NCBI RefSeq assembly: GCF_916715725.1
Contig: NZ_CAKAPD010000022.1
Span: forward strand, 1 to 6,751
DNA from: an uncultured Rothia sp.
Lineage (GTDB): Bacteria; Actinomycetota; Actinomycetes; Actinomycetales; Micrococcaceae
Reading direction: 5' to 3'
DNA: 6,751 bases
The notes beneath the pieces are model-generated. The model was not told the origin of the DNA. It was given only the letters and a program-made list of their open reading frames with translations, and ran no database searches. This document shows positions 1 through 6,474 of this stretch, in pieces. How positions within the stretch are numbered: the stretch's first letter is position 1; every line of letters starts with the position of its first letter. Both the position numbers and the translations under genes were made by a program.

Positions 1-35
1 ACAAGCCACCCCCCCCGCTGTGAGGTATCAGCTAT

Positions 36-89
36 TTACTTTTCGCGGCGTTACTCCGCTCAGCTTTACTTCCCGCCGGTTTACTTTTC
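36..89 (-). repeat. 15-bp tandem repeat carrying stop codons at gene end
   Basis: Read on the minus strand, the core GnnnAGTAA occurs four times at an exact 15-bp spacing: GAAAAGTAA (89-81), GGGAAGTAA (74-66), GCGGAGTAA (59-51) and GAAAAGTAA (44-36), separated by unrelated hexamers. The first copy is the last two codons plus the stop of the minus-strand gene. Because 15 bp is five codons, every copy puts another TAA in the same frame, and a TGA (62-60) adds one more. The array therefore gives five in-frame stops within about 48 bp. It looks like a decayed tandem duplication of the gene's 3' end; whether it serves as fail-safe termination is inference. Confidence 0.75.
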
Positions 90-1532
90 TTCGGGCGCGT
101 CGCCGAAGCCACCGTCCAGCAGCTTCTGCAGCTCCGAGTCGAAGTCCACGTCGTCCAGGCTGATTTCGTTCATGCGCGCATCGTATGCGGTGAAGTCTTC
201 CAGCTCGGCGGGGGTGGGCAGGGTCTCCGGGGTGTCCCAGAGGCCGTCGCGTGCCTCAATGCCGTGGGCGTTTTCGTACCAGCGCCAGAACTGCTGTGCT
301 TCACGCACCAGGCGCGGGCGCAGTTCCAAGCCGACCAGGTTCTCGAAGACCTGCTCGCTGGGGCCGCCGTCGATGCGGCGGCGCGCCATGATTTCGGTCA
401 GCTGCGGTGCCTTGGGCAGGTTGCGGGTCGCATCCTCGGTGACGACGGATACCCAGCCTTCGATGAGGGCGAGCAGGCCCTCCAGGCGCTGTACCGCCAG
501 TTCCTGATCTTCGGTGCGCTGGGGACTGAACATGCCGCCTTCGAATGCTTCCTGTACGGCGTCGGGGTTGCTCATGTCCACCTGGGATGCGGCGTCCTGC
601 ATGCGGTTCATGTCCACGCGAATGCCGCGGGCGTAGCGCGCCACGAGCTGGACCAGGTCTTCACGCAGCCAGGGGTTTGCCTTGTGCAGGCGGATCAGCG
701 CGGATTCACGCACGGCAAGGTAGAGCAGGACCTCCTGCGGGGGAACCTCGATGCTCTCGGCGAGCTGCTGGTAGCCGTTGGGCAGCAGCGCGGAGGAGCC
801 GGGCGCGAGGGGGAAGCCCACGTCGGTGGAGGAGTACACCTCACCGGCGAGCTGCGCGAGTGCCTGTGCCATCTGCGCACCAAAAATCACGGAACCAATG
901 TTGTTCAAGAAGCCGCTGTTGAAAATCTGCGAGATCTCTTCGGGTACGTCTTCGGGTGCGCCGGGCATGACCATGGACTGGGTGACTTCGGCTGCGACCG
1001 GCTCGACCATTTCGCGCCAGGAATCGAAGGAATGCTCAACCCATTCGGCCTTGGACCATGCTTGCACCGGGTGGTTGTGGCGCTCAACGGTGGTCACCGC
1101 ATCCAGCCAGAGGTCGGCGAGGTTCGCCGCGTCTTCTACGGCACGCTTGAGGTTTTCGGGTACGGAGGGGTCTTCGCCCATGGATGCGAGCATCTGGCGG
1201 GTCTGGTTCTTTACGTTATCCCAGTTCACGCCGCTGGGGCTGTCGGATGCGCCCGCACCGGAGAACATCGCCTGCACCTGCGCGAACATGCTCTGCATCA
1301 TGGCGGGGTCAAAGCTCATGCCCATGTTCTTCAGGTCTTCGGGGTCGATGCTGATGCCGAAGGGGTTCTGGCCGCCTTCGCCGAAGAGATTCTGTGCGTT
1401 GTTGGAGGTGCCCTTGCCGCCCTGGCCGGTTGCCCCTGCGGAGGGGTCGAAGCCCTGCTCCTGCATCTTCTTAAGGAATTCTTCGAGGGGGTCGCGCTCG
1501 TTGGAGGCGCCGCCGGTGGGGTTCTCAGACAT
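81..1532 (-). CDS. DUF2342 / zincin-like family protein (TIGR03624-type putative hydrolase)
   Basis: 483-residue protein, no signal peptide or membrane helix visible, so probably cytoplasmic. Residues 1-95 are low-complexity (Gly/Asn/Gln-rich, Met-rich near 68-90). The conserved core starts near residue 100 (SGVNWDNV) and includes LADLWLDAVTTVE (139-150), AVRESALIRLHKANPWL (273-289), ALIEGWVSVV (355-364), GGPSEQVFENLVGLELRPR (389-407) and HGIEARDGLWDTPETLPTP (423-441). These blocks match, from memory, the actinobacterial family annotated 'zinc-dependent metalloprotease / putative hydrolase' (Pfam Zincin_2). No biochemical role is established. No HExxH exists, and the usual family His in the REAAH block appears to be Leu279, so zinc binding is doubtful. 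An upstream in-frame ATG (1563-1565) would add 11 residues. I chose the ATG at 1530-1532 because GAAAGG (1539-1544) lies six bases before it, matching the 16S rRNA 3' end. It is divergent from the PDZ protease gene, the same arrangement as Rv3195/Rv3194c. Family confidence is high, enzymatic activity unknown. Confidence 0.9.
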   Translation of the reverse strand: MSENPTGGASNERDPLEEFLKKMQEQGFDPSAGATGQGGKGTSNNAQNLFGEGGQNPFGISIDPEDLKNMGMSFDPAMMQSMFAQVQAMFSGAGASDSPSGVNWDNVKNQTRQMLASMGEDPSVPENLKRAVEDAANLADLWLDAVTTVERHNHPVQAWSKAEWVEHSFDSWREMVEPVAAEVTQSMVMPGAPEDVPEEISQIFNSGFLNNIGSVIFGAQMAQALAQLAGEVYSSTDVGFPLAPGSSALLPNGYQQLAESIEVPPQEVLLYLAVRESALIRLHKANPWLREDLVQLVARYARGIRVDMNRMQDAASQVDMSNPDAVQEAFEGGMFSPQRTEDQELAVQRLEGLLALIEGWVSVVTEDATRNLPKAPQLTEIMARRRIDGGPSEQVFENLVGLELRPRLVREAQQFWRWYENAHGIEARDGLWDTPETLPTPAELEDFTAYDARMNEISLDDVDFDSELQKLLDGGFGDAPEEK

Positions 1533-1538
1533 GTGAAG

Positions 1539-1544
1539 CCTTTC
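1539..1544 (-). promoter_or_regulatory. Ribosome binding site deciding the DUF2342 start
   Basis: The minus strand reads GAAAGG, six bases before the ATG at 1532. It is complementary to the 16S rRNA anti-Shine-Dalgarno and favours this start over the in-frame ATG 33 bases upstream, which has no comparable site just before it in the sequence I could read. Confidence 0.65.
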
Positions 1545-1583
1545 GTAATCCGGGGGTGGGCGCAACTGGCCCGCTCGCTGTCC

Positions 1584-1589
1584 AGCCTA
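1584..1589 (-). promoter_or_regulatory. Candidate -10 box for the DUF2342 gene
   Basis: The minus strand reads TAGGCT, fitting the actinobacterial TANNNT -10 pattern, and would start transcription near 1577, giving a 5' UTR of about 45 bases that includes the GAAAGG ribosome site. No good -35 hexamer sits 16-18 bases upstream, so this rests on the -10 box alone. Confidence 0.3.
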
Positions 1590-1701
1590 CCGATTTTTGC
1601 TGAGAATTTCCCGCGCTATTGCTGTGGAGGCGGGTTAATCAGCTGAGGGCTCACAAGCTTGTCTTTGGGCACGGTTTTTGGGAGCTTTTTCGTGCCGCTG
1701 T

Positions 1702-1713
1702 CACCGCGCGGTG
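1702..1713. repeat. 12-bp perfect palindrome, possible operator
   Basis: CACCGCGCGGTG is its own reverse complement. It lies between TGTCA (1699-1703) and TGACA (1715-1719), so the wider site is a slightly asymmetric dyad. It is about 120 bases before the PDZ protease start and 170 bases before the opposite gene's start. Operator function is inference; CG-rich palindromes also arise by chance. Confidence 0.3.
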
Positions 1714-1795
1714 CTGACATACCGTGGCGCGTGTCAGAGCATCAACGCCCCCTGGGTGCTCTATTTTCGGCGGGGTCACAGTGCCGGTCCGCATG

Positions 1796-1829
1796 TTGAA
1801 AAGCAGGTTTATCCGGTACTGTAGAAACC
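1796..1829 (+). promoter_or_regulatory. Promoter predicting a leaderless mRNA for the PDZ protease
   Basis: TACTGT (1817-1822) fits the TANNNT -10 pattern. Exactly seven bases (1823-1829) follow before the ATG at 1830, so the expected transcription start falls on the A of the start codon. TTGAAA (1796-1801) resembles a -35, with a short 15-base spacer. No Shine-Dalgarno sequence lies before the ATG. Together these fit the leaderless transcripts that are common in Actinobacteria. Confidence 0.5.
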
Positions 1830-3053
1830 ATGACTAAGTCCACCCCCGATGCTGAGCAGCAGCCGAACGCCGCCTCCGCGAGCGTGAAGAGTACTGAGAA
1901 GGCGGCTAAGCGCCGTTCGCGTTTTGCGCCGCGCCGCGTGAACCTGCGTTCGGTCAGCGCTGTGGCGACGTGCGCCCTGCTGGCTGGTGCTTTTGTTCTG
2001 CCCAGCTCCTATGTGAAGGAGGGCCCCGGCCCGCTCTTTGACGTGCTCGGAACCTACCAGGATAAGGACGTCATTGAGATTTCTGGTGCGCCCAGCTATA
2101 AGACGTACGGCAAGATGAACATGACCACGGTGTCGGTTTCGGGTGGGCCGTACACGGAGCTGTCCGGCGCGGAGGCGTTCTACGGCTGGTTGGCGTTTGA
2201 CGGTAACCGCAGCCTCGTGGTGCCGACCGATGCCCTGTACCCGCACGTGAGCCATGAGCAGGCGACGGCGGCGACCGGCGCGCAGATGGCTGATTCGCAG
2301 ACTCAGGCGAAGGTCGCGGCGATGCGCCAGTTGAAGATGGCGGTGACCGAGAAGGTTCAGGTGCTTTCCACGGCGGAGGGCTCCCCGGCGGCGAGCGCTC
2401 TGAAGGCTGATGACCGCATTTTGAAGGTGGGGGAGAAGCAGATTGAGACCCTCACCGATGTTCCGAAGGCGGTGAACGCCTCGAACGGTTCGCCGATTGA
2501 CGTGACCGTGGAACGTGACGGCAAACAGCAGACCTTTAAGCTGACCCCGGTTCGTTCGAGTGACGGTAGCCGCTGGATTCTGGGTGCGGGTTTGAAGCAG
2601 AGCTATGACCTGCCGGCGCACGTGCAGTACAACCTGGACGGCGTGGGCGGCCCGAGCGCGGGTCTGATGCTGGCTCTGGGCACGGTCGATAAGCTGAGCG
2701 AGGGTACCCTGCTCGCCGATGAGGATGCCGGAGGCGACCCGTACCGCAGCTACATTTCGGGTACCGGCACGATTGATGCTGACGGTAAGGTCGGCGCAAT
2801 TGGCGGTATCAAGTACAAGATTCTGGCGACGGGCCGTTACGGTGCGCGCTATTTCTTGGCGCCGAAGGAGAACTGCGATTCGATTGTGAAGATGCAGGCG
2901 CAGGACCCCGACCTGTTCAACTACTATCACGCCGGTCAGGTGCGCGGCACGATGGTGGTTGTGCCGGTGTCGACCCTGGATGAGGCGGTGAAGACGGTGG
3001 AGGCGATTAAGTCCGGCACCCCGGATGATTCCCTGCCCCGCTGCGGTTCCTAA
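1830..3053 (+). CDS. Membrane-anchored PDZ and Lon-type (S16) protease, YlbL family
   Basis: 407-residue protein. A basic, Ser/Ala-rich cytoplasmic N-terminus (1-40, with KRRSRFAPRR) precedes one hydrophobic helix (about 41-59), placing the rest outside the membrane. Residues 61-170 are the YlbL-type region beginning YVKEGPGPLFDVLG. A PDZ domain spans about 175-241, including ADDRILKVG (193-201). The C-terminal S16 peptidase domain follows: the catalytic serine is Ser276 in GGPSAGLM (273-280), and the lysine is most likely Lys330 in AIGGIKYK (323-330). GTGTIDADGKVGAIGG (311-326) is also typical. The dyad appears complete, so I expect an active ATP-independent envelope peptidase. Family members have no AAA+ domain. 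The stretch ADEDAGGDPYRSYI (296-309), before GTGTI, looks longer than I recall in relatives. It is transcribed away from the DUF2342 gene and followed by a terminator, so it is probably monocistronic. Rv3194c is the likely mycobacterial counterpart. The start is fixed by the leaderless promoter geometry. Substrates are unknown. Confidence 0.92.
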   Translation: MTKSTPDAEQQPNAASASVKSTEKAAKRRSRFAPRRVNLRSVSAVATCALLAGAFVLPSSYVKEGPGPLFDVLGTYQDKDVIEISGAPSYKTYGKMNMTTVSVSGGPYTELSGAEAFYGWLAFDGNRSLVVPTDALYPHVSHEQATAATGAQMADSQTQAKVAAMRQLKMAVTEKVQVLSTAEGSPAASALKADDRILKVGEKQIETLTDVPKAVNASNGSPIDVTVERDGKQQTFKLTPVRSSDGSRWILGAGLKQSYDLPAHVQYNLDGVGGPSAGLMLALGTVDKLSEGTLLADEDAGGDPYRSYISGTGTIDADGKVGAIGGIKYKILATGRYGARYFLAPKENCDSIVKMQAQDPDLFNYYHAGQVRGTMVVVPVSTLDEAVKTVEAIKSGTPDDSLPRCGS

Positions 3054-3089
3054 TCGTGTGGTCCCCAACCCTTATCTAACGTAGAAGTC

Positions 3090-3116
3090 AGCCCCGGTTC
3101 GCTAAGAGCCGGGGCT
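3090..3116 (+). terminator. Hairpin terminator after the PDZ protease
   Basis: AGCCCCGG (3090-3097) pairs with CCGGGGCT (3109-3116). The stem extends inward through T·G, T-A and C-G to 11 pairs with a GCTAA loop (3101-3105). The following bases (GTTCTGCG) lack a clear T-run, as is common for terminators of GC-rich actinobacteria. It lies 36 bases past the stop and separates the protease gene from the UPF0182 gene. Confidence 0.65.
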
Positions 3117-3187
3117 GTTCTGCGTTGAGAGTTCTGCCCTTCTGCTGTACCTCTGAGATACTTAAAGGCAGTTATTTTCTCTGAACG

Positions 3188-3205
3188 TATGATGAGCGAG
3201 GAATT
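3188..3205 (+). promoter_or_regulatory. -10 box and very short leader of the UPF0182 gene
   Basis: TATGAT (3188-3193) differs by one base from TATAAT. The expected start of transcription, about seven bases on, is near 3199-3201, only five to seven bases before the GTG start. GAGG (3198-3201) looks like a Shine-Dalgarno core but sits only four bases from GTG and may be partly outside the transcript. No convincing -35 is seen at 16-18 bases (AAGGCA at 3165-3170). The preceding hairpin supports an independent promoter here. Confidence 0.5.
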
Positions 3206-6200
3206 GTGTCTGAGTCGACCAATAGCACTGCGCATCCCAAGCCGAAGAAGTCAACGCCTAAGCGTCGTGGCCCCTTGCGGGTGACGATTGCTGTGGTGGC
3301 GGTGCTCATTGCTGCTTTTGTGGGTGCGTCCCAGGTGTACACGGACTGGCTGTGGTTTGATCAGCTGGGTTATAGCTCCGTGTTCACTACCCAGATTTTG
3401 TTGAAGGCTGCCGTGTTTGTGGTGGCTGCCGTGGTGATTGCTGTGCCGCTGTGGGCTTCGATGTCGTACGCGGTCCGTCATGCTGATGTGGCGCCTGCGT
3501 CCGAGAAGAAGCCTCAGGAGGCGCCGAACCCGAATCAGAGCGTGCCGACGAGCGGCACGGATGCTGCCGAGCAGATGCTGCGTGACGTGTTTGGTCAGCA
3601 GCGTGCTGAGGAGAGCATGCGCCGCTACCGCGAGAGCGTGGATAAGGCGCGTAAGGTACTGCTGGTTGCGGTTCCGCTGCTGTTGGGCCTGTTCATTGCT
3701 TCGGCGACGATGACTCAGTGGAGCACCGTCGCGCTGTTCTTCAACCAGCAGTCCTTCGGTAAGACTGACCCCGAGTTCGGTCTGGATTACGGGTTCTTCC
3801 TGTTTGCGTTGCCGTTCTTCCGCATGGTGGTGACTCTGCTGACCTCAGCTGTGGTGCTGTCGGCGCTCGCGGGCCTGTTCATGCACTACTTCTACGGCGG
3901 CATTAAGGTGCAGCCCGGTGGTGTGAGTACTACCGTGGCATTCCGCCGTCACGCTGCGATTGTGGTGGCTGTGTTTTTGCTGACTCGTGCGGTGAGCTTC
4001 TGGCTGGATCGTTATTCCTCGACTCAGCAGCAGGTGGGCCGCTGGGCTGGCGCAATGTACACGGATGTGAACTCGTCGATTCCGGTGAACGCTATTTTGG
4101 CGATTTCTGCGTTGCTGGTGGCGATCATGTTTATGGTGGCTGCTTCGATGAATCGTTGGCGTCTGCCGCTGATTAGCACCGCGATGCTGGTGATTGTTGC
4201 CGTGGTTGCTGGCGGCCTGTACCCGTGGATTGTTCAGCGTTTCCAGGTGGTTCCGAATGAGCAGGGCGCTCAGTCGAAGTTTATTCAGCGCAATATTGAT
4301 GCGACCCGTTACGCGTACGGTCTGGACAAGATTGAGACCACCCCGTATGACGCGACGATTGATACCCGTGCCGGTGCGTTGAGCTCTTCGAGCGCGACCA
4401 TTGCGAATATTCGTCTGTTGGATCCGAATGTTGTGTCCTCGGCGTTTGCTCAGATGCAGCAGTTCCGTCCGTACTACCGTTTTGATTCGCAGCTGTCGGT
4501 GGACCGCTATTCGGTGGGCAACACCACGCAGGATACGGTGTTGGCGGCTCGTGAGCTGAACCCGGCGCAGACGAGCGGCGATTCCTGGTATAACCGCCAC
4601 GTGGTGTACACGCACGGTTACGGCGTGATTGCCGCGTACGGTAACCAGGTGGATTCTGCGGGTAACCCGAAGTTCTTGCAGTCCGGTATTAAGGCGACCG
4701 GTACCCTGAGCGAGGATTACGAGCCGCGTATTTACTTTGGCACGAGCTCGCCGGAGTATTCGATTGTGGGCGGTAAGGGCGACACCCTGGAGCTGGACCG
4801 TCCGCTTTCTGCTGAGGAAACCAACGCCTCCGATGCGAAGTACACCTTCACCGGTTACGGTGGTCCTCGCGTTGATTCGCTGCTGGCTCGCCTGTCCTAT
4901 GCGATTAAGTTCCAGTCCTCTGACATTCTGCTGTCGGATGCGGTGCGTGAGGGGTCGCAGATTCTGTACGAACGTAACCCGCTGGACCGTGTGCGTAAGG
5001 TGGCACCGTACCTGAGCGTGGATTCTAAGCCGTACCCGGCGATTGTGAATAACCGCGTGCAGTGGATTGTGGATGCTTACACCACGAGTGACCAGTTCCC
5101 TTACGCGCAGGGTAGCTCCCAGGATGCGGCAACCGCTGCGGGTGCTCAGCGTTCTAACTCGGTGAACTACATCCGTAACTCGGTGAAGGCTACCGTGGAC
5201 GCGTACGACGGTTCGGTGACCCTGTACGCGTGGGATGAGGAGGATCCGGTGCTGAAGGCGTGGCAGGGTGTTTTCCCTGGCACGGTGAAGAGCTACCGTG
5301 AGATGAACGCTTCGCTGATGAGCCACGTGCGTTACCCGACTGACATGTTCAATATTCAGCGCACCATGCTGAATAAGTACCACGTGACGAACGCGAATAG
5401 CTTCTATGCCGGTGACGACGTCTGGTCGATTCCGAACGACCCGACTAATGATCGTAACCAGCCGATTTCGCCCTACTACCTGTCCCTGCAGATGCCTGGT
5501 GATTCTCGTGCGCACTTCTCGTTGACGACCACGTTCATTCCTCAGCAGAGCGATTCGAACTCTCGTAACGTGATGTACGGCTTCCTTGCCGCTAATGGTG
5601 ATGCCGGTACCGGTAAGGACGGCGAGCGTAGCGCCGACTACGGCAAGCTGCGTCTGCTGGAGTTGCCGCGTTCTTCGGTGGTTCCGGGCCCGGGCCAGGC
5701 TCAGAATATTTTCAACTCTGATGCTGAGGTGTCGAACCAGCTGAACCTGCTACGCCGCGGTTCCTCTGAGGTTATTAACGGCAATATGCTGACTCTGCCG
5801 GTGGGCGGCGGCATGCTGTACGTTCAGCCGGTGTACGTGCAGTCGAGCGGTGACGCTAAGTACCCGCGTCTGCAGCGTGTGCTGGTGAGCTTCGGCGATA
5901 AGGTCGGTTTCGCTCCGACTCTGGAGGAGGCGCTGAACCAGGTGTTCGGTGGCTCTTCGGGCGCGAAGCTGGACGGTTCGGCGGCTAGCCCCTCGGCTTC
6001 GGCGTCTGGTTCTTCGGGTACCTCGGGTGCTTCGACCGGAGGTTCTTCGGCTTCGCAGTCTTCGGAGCTGAAGCAGGCTCTCAACGATGCCTCGAAGGCG
6101 ATGACCGATGCTGATGCGGCGATGAAGAAGGGCGACTGGGCTGCCTACGGTGAGGCTCAGAAGCGTCTGGAAGCAGCCGTGAAGAAGGCTCTGGAGGCTG

Positions 6201-6349
6201 AGGAGGCGCAGAGCGCGGCTTCCGCTAAGGCTTCGGCAGCGCCCAGTGCCTCTGCGGCTCCGAGCGCCTCTGCAGCTCCCAGTGCCGCGGCTTCTGCAAG
6301 CGCCCCCGCAAGCGCGAAGCCCAGCGCCAGCGCCTCGGCTTCTCGCTAA
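3206..6349 (+). CDS. UPF0182 family seven-helix membrane protein
   Basis: 1047-residue protein of unknown function. Seven hydrophobic segments: about 24-43, 62-84, 150-169, 205-226, 249-267, 293-314 and 320-340. A charged loop (about 91-149) lies between helices 2 and 3. Family landmarks include TDWLWFDQLGY (46-56), FGKTDPEFGLDYGFF (184-198), RAVSFWLDRY (261-270) and YPWIVQRFQVVPNEQ (339-353). A large extracytoplasmic domain (about 345-912) carries conserved blocks such as NRHVVYTHGYG, PRIYFG, LLSDAVREGSQILYERNPLD and VRYPTDMFNIQRTMLNKYHV. Then come a Ser/Gly/Ala linker (about 914-952), a helical charged stretch with GDWAAYGEAQKRLEAA (about 953-1001), and an Ala/Ser/Pro tail to the end. The start is GTG; the nearby ATGs at 3189 and 3192 are out of frame. 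Without the tail it is close to the length I recall for Rv3193c (about 990). It lies downstream of the PDZ protease but has its own promoter and a terminator between. Confidence 0.95.
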   Translation: MSESTNSTAHPKPKKSTPKRRGPLRVTIAVVAVLIAAFVGASQVYTDWLWFDQLGYSSVFTTQILLKAAVFVVAAVVIAVPLWASMSYAVRHADVAPASEKKPQEAPNPNQSVPTSGTDAAEQMLRDVFGQQRAEESMRRYRESVDKARKVLLVAVPLLLGLFIASATMTQWSTVALFFNQQSFGKTDPEFGLDYGFFLFALPFFRMVVTLLTSAVVLSALAGLFMHYFYGGIKVQPGGVSTTVAFRRHAAIVVAVFLLTRAVSFWLDRYSSTQQQVGRWAGAMYTDVNSSIPVNAILAISALLVAIMFMVAASMNRWRLPLISTAMLVIVAVVAGGLYPWIVQRFQVVPNEQGAQSKFIQRNIDATRYAYGLDKIETTPYDATIDTRAGALSSSSATIANIRLLDPNVVSSAFAQMQQFRPYYRFDSQLSVDRYSVGNTTQDTVLAARELNPAQTSGDSWYNRHVVYTHGYGVIAAYGNQVDSAGNPKFLQSGIKATGTLSEDYEPRIYFGTSSPEYSIVGGKGDTLELDRPLSAEETNASDAKYTFTGYGGPRVDSLLARLSYAIKFQSSDILLSDAVREGSQILYERNPLDRVRKVAPYLSVDSKPYPAIVNNRVQWIVDAYTTSDQFPYAQGSSQDAATAAGAQRSNSVNYIRNSVKATVDAYDGSVTLYAWDEEDPVLKAWQGVFPGTVKSYREMNASLMSHVRYPTDMFNIQRTMLNKYHVTNANSFYAGDDVWSIPNDPTNDRNQPISPYYLSLQMPGDSRAHFSLTTTFIPQQSDSNSRNVMYGFLAANGDAGTGKDGERSADYGKLRLLELPRSSVVPGPGQAQNIFNSDAEVSNQLNLLRRGSSEVINGNMLTLPVGGGMLYVQPVYVQSSGDAKYPRLQRVLVSFGDKVGFAPTLEEALNQVFGGSSGAKLDGSAASPSASASGSSGTSGASTGGSSASQSSELKQALNDASKAMTDADAAMKKGDWAAYGEAQKRLEAAVKKALEAEEAQSAASAKASAAPSASAAPSASAAPSAAASASAPASAKPSASASASR
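6236..6289 (+). repeat. 18-nt coding repeat (AAPSAS) in the UPF0182 tail
   Basis: Three consecutive 18-base units encode AAPSAS, AAPSAS and AAPSAA (residues 1011-1028). Units 1 and 3 are nearly identical in DNA (GCAGCnCCCAGTGCC), while unit 2 uses synonymous codons. The repeat forms the middle of a tail of roughly 46 residues made almost only of Ala, Ser, Pro and Lys. Such tails are flexible spacers; copy number may vary between strains. Confidence 0.7.
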
Positions 6350-6372
6350 GACTAAGAGGCTAAGCCTAAGAG
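6345..6372 (+). repeat. 14-bp tandem duplication across the UPF0182 stop
   Basis: GCTAAGACTAAGAG (6345-6358) is followed directly by GCTAAGCCTAAGAG (6359-6372), with one mismatch. The first copy contains the gene's TAA (6347-6349) and a second in-frame TAA (6353-6355). Each copy is itself two CTAAG units. Confidence 0.75.
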
Positions 6373-6474
6373 ACAGCGGGGGAGTAGCCCATACCGGATG
6401 CTCATGGGTCTAGCGTCCTCGCTCTAGATCCGGGGCCTGCACTGGATACGGCTCCTACCGACTAGCTCTAGCGG

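Larger units (their letters stand above)
1533..1829. other. Divergent intergenic region with short palindromes
   Basis: This 297-base gap separates the two divergently transcribed genes and holds no supportable gene. Visible structure: a perfect 10-bp palindrome ACAAGCTTGT (1653-1662); a perfect 12-bp palindrome CACCGCGCGGTG (1702-1713); three TGTCA/TGACA half-sites in alternating orientation at 1699-1703, 1715-1719 and 1732-1736 (centres 16 and 17 bases apart); and a 6-bp inverted repeat GGCACG/CGTGCC (1668-1673 and 1691-1696) around a T-rich 17-base loop. These could be operators for a regulator acting on one or both genes. No regulator is identifiable from the sequence. Confidence 0.45.

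Noticed and set aside
9..16. Run of eight C residues near the left edge
   Set aside because: Homopolymer without a gene around it in the window; no phase-variable frame can be tied to it.
264..1646. Long plus-strand open frame (460 residues) opposite the DUF2342 gene
   Set aside because: It is codon-aligned with the real minus-strand gene, so stops arise only where that gene uses TTA, CTA or TCA codons, which are rare here. The product has no family-like blocks, while the opposite strand matches a known family along its length.
1668..1696. Inverted repeat GGCACG / CGTGCC around a T-rich loop
   Set aside because: Six pairs with a 17-base loop is too weak for a terminator, and neither flanking gene runs into it; kept only as part of the intergenic description.
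1809..3068. Long minus-strand open frame (419 residues) opposite the PDZ protease
   Set aside because: It is codon-aligned antisense with an Arg/His/Leu-rich product, the typical shadow of an actinobacterial gene. The sense strand carries PDZ and S16 motifs.
3845..5515. 556-residue antisense open frame inside the UPF0182 gene
   Set aside because: It is codon-aligned; the frame stays open because TTA, CTA and TCA are missing in the sense gene, and it ends at 3845 next to a sense TCA at 3842-3844. The product is Arg/His-rich without recognisable domains.
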